Origin: Mannheimia glucosida
GTDB taxonomy: Bacteria > Pseudomonadota > Gammaproteobacteria > Enterobacterales > Pasteurellaceae
NCBI RefSeq assembly: GCF_046267875.1
Contig: NZ_CP176502.1
Span: 1-64,000 of the forward strand
DNA length: 64,000 bases
Direction of reading: 5' to 3'
Shown one piece after another: positions 8,319 through 16,957 of this stretch (its first letter is position 1; each line of letters begins with the position of its first letter). The position numbers and the translations under genes are program-made. The notes beneath the pieces are model-generated. The model searched no databases and was not told where the DNA came from. It saw nothing but the letters and a program-made list of their open reading frames with translations.

Positions 8319-9482
8319 CTATTTTAATTGTGACTCAATAATGCCACCGCCTAAGCAAACCTCACCTAAGTAAAACACGGCAGACTGCCCCGGCGTCACG
8401 GCAATTTGCGGTTCATCGAACATCACTCGAATAGTTTCATCATCAATCACTTGAATTTCACACGCAATATCTGCTTGACGATAACGGGTTTTCACCGTGC
8501 AGCGTAAATTTTCACGCAACGGCATCATATCCACCCAAGTGAGCTGTTTCGCAATTAAGCCACTTGAAAGCAGAGCTGAATTATCGTGTCCTTGTGCTAC
8601 AATCAATACATTATTAATTAAGTCTTTCTCCACCACATAAAACGGATCTTCACTCAACCCTTTCACACCGCCGATACCTAAGCCTTTTCGTTGCCCAAGC
8701 GTGTGATACATCAGCCCATCGTGGCGACCGACTAATTTGCCGTCAACGGTGCGAATCTCCCCCGGTTGAGCCGGCAGAAAACGTGCCAAGAAATCTTTAA
8801 ATTTACGCTCACCGATAAAACAAATGCCGGTAGAATCTTTTTTCTTTGCGGTTGCTAATCCTAGATCTTCGGCAATGGCTCGCACAATCGGCTTCTCAAT
8901 TTCACCCACTGGGAATAAACTCTGCCCGATCTGCTTTTTATTTAACGCATATAAAAAGTAACTCTGATCTTTGTTTTCATCTAAGCCACGCAAAAGTTTC
9001 GCATCTTGATCATCGCTCGTACGGCGGACGTAATGCCCGGTCGCAATATAATCCGCACCAAGATCTTCTGCCGCATATTCCAAAAAGGCTTTAAATTTGA
9101 TCTCTTTATTACACAAAATATCCGGATTTGGCGTTCTTCCTGCCTTGTATTCTGCCAAGAAATATTCAAATACATTATCCCAATATTCCGCTGCAAAATT
9201 AATTTTATGCAGTTTCATACCCAGTTTATCGGCAACCGCTTGAGCATCGGCAAGATCGGCAGCGGCAGTACAATAATCGGTATCATCATCTTCTTCCCAG
9301 TTTTTCATAAACAAGCCTTCCACTTGGTAGCCTTGTTGTTGAAGAATAAAAGCAGAAACCGAGGAATCCACCCCACCGGACATACCAATAATGACTTTTT
9401 TCTTGCCATTTTCAGCAAGTTGCTCTGGTGTTAATTTCGGGAAATGGGTGTTATAAGTGTTTGAAATTAATAGATTTGACAT
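8319..9482 (-). CDS. mnmA: tRNA-specific 2-thiouridylase MnmA
   Basis: MnmA (TrmU) adds sulfur to U34 of tRNA-Lys, -Glu and -Gln, taking it from the Tus relay. From the start MSNLLISNTY (387 residues; GGGAG ribosome site just upstream) it has the PP-loop ATP site GMSGGVDSSVSA near 30, the first catalytic cysteine in NPDILCNKEIKF and the second in DSTGICFIGERKF. A start at 9518 would add 12 residues without a ribosome site. It lies next to the nqr maturation genes. Confidence 0.96.
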   Translation of the reverse strand: MSNLLISNTYNTHFPKLTPEQLAENGKKKVIIGMSGGVDSSVSAFILQQQGYQVEGLFMKNWEEDDDTDYCTAAADLADAQAVADKLGMKLHKINFAAEYWDNVFEYFLAEYKAGRTPNPDILCNKEIKFKAFLEYAAEDLGADYIATGHYVRRTSDDQDAKLLRGLDENKDQSYFLYALNKKQIGQSLFPVGEIEKPIVRAIAEDLGLATAKKKDSTGICFIGERKFKDFLARFLPAQPGEIRTVDGKLVGRHDGLMYHTLGQRKGLGIGGVKGLSEDPFYVVEKDLINNVLIVAQGHDNSALLSSGLIAKQLTWVDMMPLRENLRCTVKTRYRQADIACEIQVIDDETIRVMFDEPQIAVTPGQSAVFYLGEVCLGGGIIESQLK

Positions 9483-9537
9483 AAATTCTCCCGTAACTTC
9501 GGTTAAGGCGAAGCACATTGGTTAGTGATAAAAACAA

Positions 9538-9581
9538 CAAGCGGTGAAATTTGCAAAAAATTTTGCAAAATGAACCGCTTG
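9538..9581 (-). terminator. Inverted uptake-signal pair between the first HEPN/MNT pair and mnmA
   Basis: CAAGCGGT (9538-9545) and ACCGCTTG (9574-9581) form the outer stem, with A/T-rich complementary sequence (TTTGCAAAA/TTTTGCAAA) inside. It lies after the MNT gene stop and before mnmA, so it could end the apbE-nqrM-HEPN-MNT transcript. Confidence 0.55.
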
Positions 9582-9593
9582 CCTATTAAGAAA

Positions 9594-9905
9594 TTAGAGT
9601 TCTATTTGGTAAAAGACTTTTCCTACTCTATCAATATGTTCAATAAAGTTAGGATTTGTGAGTTTATCATAAATGGAAAGATCAAATAAATAAGGTGAGC
9701 TTGAGTCATCAAGATCACCCCAGATTCTTTTTACAATATCATAAGTCAGATCTTTGCCTTTGAAAGTAAGATCTACATCTGAGCCTTCACGATAATTACC
9801 TTTAGCACGCGAGCCATAGATAATTGCTTGCTCCACTTCAGGGTATTTCGCAAGAATATCGGTAATAGTTTTCGTCGCTCGTTCGCTTAGTCCAAAGTTT
9901 GGCAT
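9594..9905 (-). CDS. MNT-type minimal nucleotidyltransferase (HI0073-like), first pair
   Basis: A 103-residue protein of the minimal nucleotidyltransferase family, the antitoxin or modifying partner of HEPN proteins. The catalytic signature GSRAKGNYREGSDVDL lies near 31-46: a GS loop followed by a D-x-D metal site. It overlaps the preceding HEPN gene by 19 bases, so the two are translationally coupled. Family knowledge: in other HEPN/MNT systems the MNT enzyme adds AMP units to the HEPN toxin; whether this HI0073-type protein does so is not known from the sequence. The order here is HEPN first, MNT second. Confidence 0.85.
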   Translation of the reverse strand: MPNFGLSERATKTITDILAKYPEVEQAIIYGSRAKGNYREGSDVDLTFKGKDLTYDIVKRIWGDLDDSSSPYLFDLSIYDKLTNPNFIEHIDRVGKVFYQIEL

Positions 9906-10303
9906 AGTGTTTCTACTCGCTGTTCAAATTCAATAAATAAAGGCAGATACGCCTTGATAATTTTATTAAATTCTTCAGTTAAAATAGTTTCATCGTAAGT
10001 ATGAACTATTATATTGCGGCTTTTTATCATTTCTAGCCAAACTTCGCCCTGAGTGATTAGCCCACGATTAAAAGCCAAACGAGAAGCCGTTTTTGAACCA
10101 TAAATATCAACTTCACCTTCCCATTTTAAAATATCTTGCATTAACTTCCACGCTAACTCGTGTGTAATCTCAAAACTCTGGATAATTCCTTTTTTAATTA
10201 CATCAATGTCGGTATCAGCGTATTTTTCTGCTTCTGCTTGAAGGTAACTTACTGATTTTTTATAGTTATCAAACCGCTGTTTCCAGCGAATATCTCTATT
10301 CAT
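9887..10303 (-). CDS. HEPN-domain protein (HI0074-like nucleotidyltransferase partner), first pair
   Basis: A 138-residue all-helical protein of the HI0074 / nucleotidyltransferase substrate-binding family, which is part of the HEPN superfamily. The conserved R-x4-H motif appears as SRNIIVHTYDE near residues 94-104; this is the catalytic RNase motif in toxic HEPN proteins. The start codon lies one base after the nqrM stop, so it reads as part of the apbE-nqrM transcript. The 3' end overlaps its MNT partner. A second, diverged pair lies upstream at 11646-12366. Toxicity is inferred from family and motif only. Confidence 0.82.
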   Translation of the reverse strand: MNRDIRWKQRFDNYKKSVSYLQAEAEKYADTDIDVIKKGIIQSFEITHELAWKLMQDILKWEGEVDIYGSKTASRLAFNRGLITQGEVWLEMIKSRNIIVHTYDETILTEEFNKIIKAYLPLFIEFEQRVETLCQTLD

Positions 10304-10304
10304 A

Positions 10305-10550
10305 TTATTTCACTTCATAAAATTGTGGCTCTTTATTAAAACGTGCCACTTCTTCAGGGTCGGCTGTGCCGTCTGCGATTTTAGATTTTAGGTTATCGCA
10401 AGGTTCTTCGCAGTCGCACATTTTTTTCATACCTAAGGCAGTAATACCGCCACAGCTACCTTTGATGGTTTTACCTTTAACGATAAAACCAATCGACATC
10501 GCAAAAATTACAGCTACAAAAAAGCCAAAGGTTAATAATACAGTTTCCAT
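10305..10550 (-). CDS. nqrM: Na+-NQR maturation protein NqrM
   Basis: NqrM (DUF539) is a small membrane protein needed to assemble the iron centre between NqrD and NqrE of the sodium-pumping NADH:quinone reductase. The 81 residues have one N-terminal membrane helix (about 3-24) and then the conserved cysteine cluster GSCGG...KMCDCEEPCD (Cys near 33, 45, 47, 51), thought to deliver iron. It lies 12 bases after apbE and is followed directly by a HEPN gene. Confidence 0.93.
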   Translation of the reverse strand: METVLLTFGFFVAVIFAMSIGFIVKGKTIKGSCGGITALGMKKMCDCEEPCDNLKSKIADGTADPEEVARFNKEPQFYEVK

Positions 10551-10562
10551 TTTTCACTCCAA

Positions 10563-11597
10563 TTATTGTGATTGAATAAGTTTGTTAAATTCGCTTGACA
10601 TTTGTGTTCCAAACTTGTCGCCGTTTTTAATAATTAAAAAGATCGCTAATTTTTCACGCTCTGCCACTGCTAATGCTTTTTCCGCTCCTAATACAAATAA
10701 ACCGGTTGATAAGCCGTCTGCCGTCATTGTGGTTGGGGCAAATACGGTGATAGAGGCTAAATTATGGTTTACCGGACGTAACTGTTTTGGGTCGATAATA
10801 TGTGAAAGACGGTTGCCTTTTTCATCTTCAAAATAATTACGATAATTGCCCGAAGTTGCCATCGCCAAATTGTGCAACGGCACGGTAATTTGTGCGGCTT
10901 GACCTTGTGTCATTACCGGTTGCTCGATTGCAATCCGCCAATCTAAGCCTTGTAAATTTTTTCCTTTGCCTCGTAATTCGCCACCAATTTCAACTAAATA
11001 GTTGCTCACACCTATAGTTTCAAGATGCTCGGCTAATTTATCTACACCGAAACCCTTTGCAATAGACGATAAATCTAGATAAAGATTAGCTGCTGACTTG
11101 GTGAGCTTGGGTTTACTACTCATTTCAAGCAAAATTTTATCAATGCCGACATAAGCAGAACGCTCTGCAATTTGTTCCTCAGACGGCACTTTATTTAAGC
11201 GTTTATCCGGCCCGAACCCCCACAAGTTCACCAATGGACCAACGGTTACATCTAAAGCCCCTTCGGTGACTTTATTCAAACGGATTGCCTCTTGTACCAC
11301 TTTTGCAAAATCTTGCGAAATTTCGACCGCTTGATTTGCCTGTTTTGTTTGATTAAACCGGCTAATTTCCGAATCTTGTTGGTAGGTGGACATCTGATTA
11401 TTCACCTCAATCAACAAGCCGTCTAACTGACTTTGCATTTTTTCAGGCGACATTAAATTTTTCACTTCACCATTATCAATATATTTTACGGTGTAAGTCG
11501 TCCCCATTGTTTTACCTGAAAGCGTAATTTGCTCAGGGGCTTTTTCACAAGCACTTAAAGTAAAAAAAGCAATTAAAAGAAGAAAAAATTTTTTCAT
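10563..11597 (-). CDS. apbE: FAD:protein FMN transferase ApbE (lipoprotein)
   Basis: ApbE attaches FMN through a phosphoester bond to a threonine of target proteins; here the expected targets are NqrB and NqrC, encoded nearby. From MKKFFLLLIA (344 residues) there is a lipoprotein signal with the lipobox LSAC (Cys17), then the ApbE flavin transferase domain with LSGKTMGTTYTVKY and the Mg-binding YLDLSSIAKGFGVDKLAE motif. It acts on the periplasmic side of the inner membrane. The gene lies between the second HEPN/MNT pair and nqrM. Confidence 0.94.
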   Translation of the reverse strand: MKKFFLLLIAFFTLSACEKAPEQITLSGKTMGTTYTVKYIDNGEVKNLMSPEKMQSQLDGLLIEVNNQMSTYQQDSEISRFNQTKQANQAVEISQDFAKVVQEAIRLNKVTEGALDVTVGPLVNLWGFGPDKRLNKVPSEEQIAERSAYVGIDKILLEMSSKPKLTKSAANLYLDLSSIAKGFGVDKLAEHLETIGVSNYLVEIGGELRGKGKNLQGLDWRIAIEQPVMTQGQAAQITVPLHNLAMATSGNYRNYFEDEKGNRLSHIIDPKQLRPVNHNLASITVFAPTTMTADGLSTGLFVLGAEKALAVAEREKLAIFLIIKNGDKFGTQMSSEFNKLIQSQ

Positions 11598-11645
11598 TGG
11601 TATCACAAAAGTTAAAAATTGGGAAAATTATAGCATATTTAGCGA

Positions 11646-11939
11646 TTAAATAAGCACTTCATATCGCTGTAAAATAATTTGTTTAAACGATTCGTTGCAA
11701 CTTGCCCAGTCAATCAGATCTACTGTGAAAGGTAGGTCAGAATCCGTAAACGCAAGCTCTAACTCTGTTTGTTGCCGAATCGTGAGCGGTTGTTTGGTGA
11801 TTAATGCTAAATCAAGATCCGAATAGGCTTTAGCTGTGCCTTTAATGCGAGAGCCAAAAACCCAAACGGGTGTATCAGGCAAGTATTTTTTGAAAATATC
11901 CAACACCTGTTGGCGTTGTGACTCAGTTAAATCAATCAT
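11646..11939 (-). CDS. MNT-type minimal nucleotidyltransferase, second pair
   Basis: A 97-residue minimal nucleotidyltransferase. The active-site signature WVFGSRIKGTAKAYSDLDLAL lies near 26-46, with GSR and D-x-D residues intact. It overlaps the HEPN gene upstream by 8 bases. Its sequence outside the motif is clearly different from the MNT protein at 9594-9905, so this is a diverged second module rather than a recent duplicate. It lies 48 bases upstream of apbE and probably reads into it. Function as antitoxin is inferred from the family. Confidence 0.84.
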   Translation of the reverse strand: MIDLTESQRQQVLDIFKKYLPDTPVWVFGSRIKGTAKAYSDLDLALITKQPLTIRQQTELELAFTDSDLPFTVDLIDWASCNESFKQIILQRYEVLI

Positions 11940-12366
11940 AGCTATTGCGTTTTTGGAGCTGTTTAACTAAAAAATACGTACTTTCCAGAAAGTTTGAAAT
12001 TCCGTTATACACTTGCTGTGCTTTATTTTGATCATAAGTATGCGAGGTAATATTTCGCATTTTGCGATAATCCAGCCAGGCTTCCGGTGATTCAATCAGC
12101 CCATATTGAGCAGCCATTCGCAAAATATCACGGAACTCGGTGCTATCAATATCAGTGTCATTTGATTCAATGTGTTTGAGCTGACGCTTAAGCATTTTTA
12201 TCGACAATTCGTAAACAAATTCAAATTTTTGGATTGCTCCTGCAATCAAAGTGTCTTGAATAATTGCCTCTTGCCGGTTAAACCACGCTTGATTCTCAAG
12301 ACTAACAATCGTTTTCTCAAGGGAATTGAAGGCATTTTCAAGTGCCGTAATATCCAGTTGTTCCAT
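11932..12366 (-). CDS. HEPN-domain protein (HI0074-like), second pair
   Basis: From the start MEQLDITALENAF (GGGGAA ribosome site 5 bases before) this is a 144-residue helical protein of the HI0074 family. The HEPN R-x4-H motif reads MRNITSHTYDQ near residues 105-115. It overlaps its MNT partner and lies between nqrF and apbE, with an inverted uptake-signal hairpin separating it from nqrF. An upstream in-frame start at 12387 would add seven residues and has no better ribosome site. Confidence 0.8.
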   Translation of the reverse strand: MEQLDITALENAFNSLEKTIVSLENQAWFNRQEAIIQDTLIAGAIQKFEFVYELSIKMLKRQLKHIESNDTDIDSTEFRDILRMAAQYGLIESPEAWLDYRKMRNITSHTYDQNKAQQVYNGISNFLESTYFLVKQLQKRNSYD

Positions 12367-12425
12367 TTGCTTCCCCTTAAAATTCACATTATTAAATTAC
12401 CAAAACTTAATAATATAAATTAAAT

Positions 12426-12469
12426 CAAGCGGTCAATTTTGCAGAAAATTTTGCAAATTTGACCGCTTG
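12426..12469 (-). terminator. Inverted uptake-signal pair after nqrF
   Basis: CAAGCGGTCAA (12426-12436) pairs with TTGACCGCTTG (12459-12469), with TTTTGCA/TTGCAAA inside. It is 20 bases past the nqrF stop and upstream of the second HEPN gene, so it may partly insulate the nqr operon from the HEPN-MNT-apbE-nqrM group. Confidence 0.55.
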
Positions 12470-12489
12470 TAGTCAGAAGTTAAGGTTTA

Positions 12490-13719
12490 TCAACCACCGA
12501 AGTCATCTAATAAGATGTTTTCGTCTTCTACACCTAAGCTCTTCAGCATACCGATTACGGCAGCATTCATCACCGGTGGACCACACATATAGTATTCGCA
12601 GTCTTCAGGTGCTTCGTGATTTTTGAGGTAGTTCTCATAAAGCACGTTATGAATAAAGCCACGGAAGTAATCTTCTCTGTCGCCCGGTAATGGATCAGAA
12701 AGTGCCACATACCATTTGAAGTTGTCGTTCTCTGCTTGAAGACCATCAAAATCTTCCACATAGAACATTTCACGTTCTGAACGAGCACCATACCAGAATG
12801 ACATTTTACGTTTAGATTTTAAACGTTTTAATTGGTCGAAGATATGTGAACGCATTGGTGCCATACCTGCACCACCACCAATAAAGACCATTTCCGCATC
12901 GGTATCTTTAGCGAAGAACTCACCGAATGGACCTGAAATTGTTACTTTATCGCCCGGTTTTAATGACCAAATGTAGGAAGACATTTGACCCGGCGGTACG
13001 TCCGGATTGCGTGGTGGCGGTGTAGCAATACGCACGTTAAGCATAATAATGCCTTTCTCTTCCGGATATGAAGCCATTGAGTATGCACGAATAATATGCT
13101 CGTCCACTTTTGAAGTATAACGCCATAAGTCAAATTTATCCCAGTCTTCATGGTACTCTTTTGGAATATCGAAGTCTTTATAATGAACAGTATGAGGCTC
13201 AGCTTCAATTTGGATATAACCACCCGCACGGAACGGTACTTCTTCGCCTTCAGGAATTTGAAGTTTAAGCTCTTTGATGAAGGTTGCTTTGTTATCGTTT
13301 GAGATAACGGTACATTCCCATTTTTTCACACCAAAGATCTCTTCCGGAAGTTCAACGTCCATTGAAGATTTCACGTTTACCTGACAAGCTAAACGCCAGC
13401 CTTCTTTCGCTTCTTTCTTAGAAATGTGCGATAACTCAGTTGGAAGAATTTCACCACCGCCTGATTTCACTTGCACTTTACATTGACCACAAGAGCCACC
13501 GCCACCACAAGCTGAGGAAACGAAAATCCCTTTACTTGCTAAAGCACCGAGTAATTTTCCACCAGCCGGTAGCGTAATGCCTTTTTCCGGATCGTTGTTG
13601 ATTGAGATGGTAATATCACCTGAATCAACTAATTTTGATTTAGCGAAAAGAATGATCACCGCAAGCACTAATACCAGAGCCGTAAATGCGATAATACCGA
13701 AAATAAAATTACTATCCAC
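12490..13719 (-). CDS. nqrF: Na+-translocating NADH:quinone reductase subunit F
   Basis: NqrF is the NADH dehydrogenase module: it takes hydride from NADH onto FAD and passes electrons through a 2Fe-2S cluster. The 409 residues have one N-terminal membrane helix (about 4-26), a ferredoxin domain with cluster cysteines C71, C77, C80 and C112 (SACGGGGSCGQCKVQV, LACQV), an FAD domain with RAYSMASYP, and an NADH domain with VFIGGGAGMAPMRS. It ends in LLDDFGG as in other NqrF proteins. Last gene of nqrABCDEF. Confidence 0.97.
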   Translation of the reverse strand: MDSNFIFGIIAFTALVLVLAVIILFAKSKLVDSGDITISINNDPEKGITLPAGGKLLGALASKGIFVSSACGGGGSCGQCKVQVKSGGGEILPTELSHISKKEAKEGWRLACQVNVKSSMDVELPEEIFGVKKWECTVISNDNKATFIKELKLQIPEGEEVPFRAGGYIQIEAEPHTVHYKDFDIPKEYHEDWDKFDLWRYTSKVDEHIIRAYSMASYPEEKGIIMLNVRIATPPPRNPDVPPGQMSSYIWSLKPGDKVTISGPFGEFFAKDTDAEMVFIGGGAGMAPMRSHIFDQLKRLKSKRKMSFWYGARSEREMFYVEDFDGLQAENDNFKWYVALSDPLPGDREDYFRGFIHNVLYENYLKNHEAPEDCEYYMCGPPVMNAAVIGMLKSLGVEDENILLDDFGG

Positions 13720-13729
13720 GATATGCTCC

Positions 13730-14326
13730 TTATAATTGAATGCCTGAGAATGACATAAAGCCTAACGCCATTAAACCTACCGTAATAAAGGTAATACCTA
13801 AACCACGTAAGCCTGCCGGCACGTCGGAATATTTCATTTTCTCGGTTAAACCTGCAAGGGCAACAATGGCTAACATCCAGCCTGTACCTGCACCTACGCC
13901 ATAAACCACAGATTCTACAAAGTTATACTCACGTTGTACCATAAACGATACACCACCAAAAATCGCACAGTTTACGGTGATAAGTGGTAAGAAGATACCT
14001 AATGCACTATAAAGTGCCGGGAAAAACTTGTCTAAAATCATTTCCAGAATTTGAACAAGTGCCGCAATAACCCCGATGAAAGTGATAAAGTTTAAGAAGC
14101 TTAAATCCACACCTTCTACTAATGCACCCTCTTTTAATACGTGGGTATAAACTAATTGGTTAGCTGGAACTGCAATGCCAAGTACTACAATTACCGCAAT
14201 ACCTAAACCAAAAGCAGTTGAAACTTTCTTAGACACCGCAAGGAATGTACACATACCAAGGAAGAAAGAAAGTGCCATATTTTCAATAAATACGGACTTA
14301 ACAAAGATACTCAGAAGATGTTCCAT
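13730..14326 (-). CDS. nqrE: Na+-translocating NADH:quinone reductase subunit E
   Basis: A 198-residue integral membrane protein with six predicted helices. With NqrD it forms an inverted-topology pair that holds an iron centre in the membrane; the conserved cysteines sit in LGMCTFLAV (near 26) and ITVNCAIFGG (near 120). It lies 1 base after nqrD and 10 bases before nqrF. Confidence 0.96.
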   Translation of the reverse strand: MEHLLSIFVKSVFIENMALSFFLGMCTFLAVSKKVSTAFGLGIAVIVVLGIAVPANQLVYTHVLKEGALVEGVDLSFLNFITFIGVIAALVQILEMILDKFFPALYSALGIFLPLITVNCAIFGGVSFMVQREYNFVESVVYGVGAGTGWMLAIVALAGLTEKMKYSDVPAGLRGLGITFITVGLMALGFMSFSGIQL

Positions 14327-14327
14327 C

Positions 14328-14954
14328 TTATTTCTCCACTTGTTCCGGTTTCCACGTTCTAATCGCCCAGATCACAAATCCGATAATAAAGAACGCACTT
14401 GGTGCTAATAAGAATAAACCGTTTGCTTGATACCAACCGCCATTTTGAACAGTTTCAAGAATGGTGATACCGAAAATTTTACCTGAACCGATAAGTTCAC
14501 GTAAAAAGGCAACGATAATTAACATTGCACCGTAGCCTAAACCGTTACCGATACCATCAACAAAACTTTCAACCGGGCCTGATTTCATCGCGAATGCTTC
14601 TGCACGCCCCATTACGATACAGTTAGTAATAATAAGACCTACGAAGACCGATAATTGTTTTGATAGGTCGTAAGCATAAGCACGTAAGATTTGGTCTACC
14701 AAAATTACTAATGAAGCAATAATCGCCATTTGTACAATGATACGGATACTATTTGGAATATAGTTACGAATCATTGAAATGAACATACTTGAGAATGCAG
14801 TAACTAAACTTACCGCAATCGCCATTACTACTGCTGTTTGTAATTGAGTCGTTACCGCTAACGCAGAACAAATACCTAAGATCTGTAATGCGATCGGGTT
14901 GTTATCGACAATTGGCGATAACAATAATTTTTTAAGATTGTTATTGTCTGCCAT
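14328..14954 (-). CDS. nqrD: Na+-translocating NADH:quinone reductase subunit D
   Basis: A 208-residue membrane protein, paralogous to NqrE, with about six helices. The iron-centre cysteines are visible in LGICSALAV (near 29) and ITNCIVMGRAEAF (near 112). Its start codon shares one base with the nqrC stop (TAATG), typical of coupled translation. Confidence 0.96.
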   Translation of the reverse strand: MADNNNLKKLLLSPIVDNNPIALQILGICSALAVTTQLQTAVVMAIAVSLVTAFSSMFISMIRNYIPNSIRIIVQMAIIASLVILVDQILRAYAYDLSKQLSVFVGLIITNCIVMGRAEAFAMKSGPVESFVDGIGNGLGYGAMLIIVAFLRELIGSGKIFGITILETVQNGGWYQANGLFLLAPSAFFIIGFVIWAIRTWKPEQVEK

Positions 14955-15727
14955 TAGTTAGCTCCTGCCGCTGCTTTAAATTTTGCTAAATATGGACCAA
15001 AACCATTTTGACCAAACCAGTATTTGAATGAACCATCAACACCGTTTGAGGTTAATGTTGCACCAGATAAACCATCAACACCGTGATCTTTATCTGCAGA
15101 TGCCCCTTTACCCACTCTTAACGCAACTTGGTTTTGCTCGTTATACAGTTTTTTACCTACAAAGTTTTTCTGCCAGTTCGGGTTTGCAATTTCACCACCT
15201 AAACCTGCTGTTTCACCTTGTTCATAGTAAGTAATACCATTGATCGTATTTGCATCAGGTTGTACCGCCACAAAACCGTACATAATTGACCATAAGCCGT
15301 TACCGTGCATTGGTAATACTACTTGAGTCGTTTTACCTGAGTCATCTTTTACTAAATAAACTTCCGCATATTTAGCTCGAGTTTTGATATTCGCTTTATC
15401 ATCTTCAGGAGCAATCACAACATTTTGCGCCGGATCTTTAGCTGCTGCACGAGCATCAAAGCCTGTTACACCCTCAACGTAATCGCCTGTTGCTAAATCT
15501 ACAATTTTCGGCTCAATAAATTTGGTATAGGTTTCTTGCACATCAGTATCTTTTTGCAATAAACCGGCTGCTTGTAAAATGTTTTTCTGTTTATCAAGTT
15601 GTTTCTGAATATCTTGTGTGGGTTTAAGCATTACTGCTGCACCTGCCACAATTAAAGAACAGATTAAACTTAATAAAACTACAACAGTTAGCGTTCCGCC
15701 AACGCTATCTTTATTAAATTTAGCCAT
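14954..15727 (-). CDS. nqrC: Na+-translocating NADH:quinone reductase subunit C
   Basis: NqrC carries a covalent FMN in the electron path. The 257 residues have one N-terminal membrane helix (about 13-34) and a periplasmic domain with the flavinylation motif LSGATLTSNG; the acceptor is Thr224, close to the position used in Vibrio. This is the expected ApbE target. It overlaps nqrB by 8 bases and nqrD by 1. Confidence 0.96.
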   Translation of the reverse strand: MAKFNKDSVGGTLTVVVLLSLICSLIVAGAAVMLKPTQDIQKQLDKQKNILQAAGLLQKDTDVQETYTKFIEPKIVDLATGDYVEGVTGFDARAAAKDPAQNVVIAPEDDKANIKTRAKYAEVYLVKDDSGKTTQVVLPMHGNGLWSIMYGFVAVQPDANTINGITYYEQGETAGLGGEIANPNWQKNFVGKKLYNEQNQVALRVGKGASADKDHGVDGLSGATLTSNGVDGSFKYWFGQNGFGPYLAKFKAAAGAN

Positions 15728-16955
15728 TGTTTGCTACCCTCGCTAATCTGCGTTTGATATTCCCTTGAACTACTAAATAGTCAAAGATTGGAGCAAATAA
15801 GTTAGCAAATAAAATCGCTAACATCATACCCTCAGGGTATGCCGGGTTCACCACACGGATTAATACACACATAAAGCCGATTAAGATACCATATGCCCAT
15901 TTACCTTTGTTGGTAAATGCAGCTGATACCGGGTCGGTTGCCATAAAGAACATACCGATCGCAAAACCGCCTAATACTAAATGCCAATGCCAAGGCATAG
16001 AGAATAACGGATTAGTAGCTGAACCAATTACATTAAATAATGTAGCGGTTGCTGCCATACCAATCATTACACCAGCAATAATTCTCCAAGAAGCAATTCG
16101 GGCAAATACAATGATTGCAGCCCCAATAATCAACATTAAGGTAGAGGTCTCGCCGATAGAACCCGGAATATTACCTAAGAACGCATCCATCCAAGTAATG
16201 GTTTCACCGGTTGCAACGTGCTGTAATGCACCTTGACCACCAACTGCCCATTGAGAAAGTGCAGTTGCACCTGAGAAGCCGTCTGCGGCAACCCATACTG
16301 CATCACCTGAAATTTGACCCGGGTAAGCAAAGAACAAGAAAGCACGACCGGCTAACGCAGGGTTCATAAAGTTTTTACCCACGCCACCGAACACTTCTTT
16401 TGCGACCACAACACCAAAGGTAGTTGCAAGGGCTGCTTGCCATAACGGTAATGTTGGAGGAACAATTAATGCTAGTAAGATAGAGGTTACAAAGAAACCT
16501 TCGTTGATCTCGTGCTTACGCACCATTGCAAACACCACTTCCCAGAAACCGCCCACTGCAAATACTGTTAAGTAGATTGGTAGGAAATAAGTTGCCCCTA
16601 GCAACATTTTAGTTCCCCAGCCTGCATCAGCCACAGAGCCTAAACTATCGGCTAAGCTATAGTGCCAGTTGTTAACAACTAAATCTGTTAACGTTCCCAT
16701 TTTGAGTGCCGCTAGAATACCCTGTGCACCGACATTGTACATTCCGTAGAACATTGCAGGGAATAACGCTAACCATACAATTAACATCATACGCTTAGAG
16801 TCAATCGCATCACGCACATGAGCATCTTTACGAGTTACTGTACCTGGTGTATAGAAAATCGTATAGGCAGCTTCAAATAGCGTGTACCATTTCTCATACT
16901 TTCCACCTTTATGGAAAGCGGGTTCCATTTTTTCAAAAAGATTTTTCAAACCCAT
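15720..16955 (-). CDS. nqrB: Na+-translocating NADH:quinone reductase subunit B
   Basis: NqrB is the main membrane subunit: it holds riboflavin and a covalent FMN and provides the sodium path. The 411 residues have about ten membrane helices. The FMN-attachment motif GFSGATALSQW places the acceptor at Thr231. The start MGLKNLFEKMEPAFHKGG is family-typical. It follows nqrA by 2 bases. Confidence 0.97.
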   Translation of the reverse strand: MGLKNLFEKMEPAFHKGGKYEKWYTLFEAAYTIFYTPGTVTRKDAHVRDAIDSKRMMLIVWLALFPAMFYGMYNVGAQGILAALKMGTLTDLVVNNWHYSLADSLGSVADAGWGTKMLLGATYFLPIYLTVFAVGGFWEVVFAMVRKHEINEGFFVTSILLALIVPPTLPLWQAALATTFGVVVAKEVFGGVGKNFMNPALAGRAFLFFAYPGQISGDAVWVAADGFSGATALSQWAVGGQGALQHVATGETITWMDAFLGNIPGSIGETSTLMLIIGAAIIVFARIASWRIIAGVMIGMAATATLFNVIGSATNPLFSMPWHWHLVLGGFAIGMFFMATDPVSAAFTNKGKWAYGILIGFMCVLIRVVNPAYPEGMMLAILFANLFAPIFDYLVVQGNIKRRLARVANNG

Positions 16956-16957
16956 TT

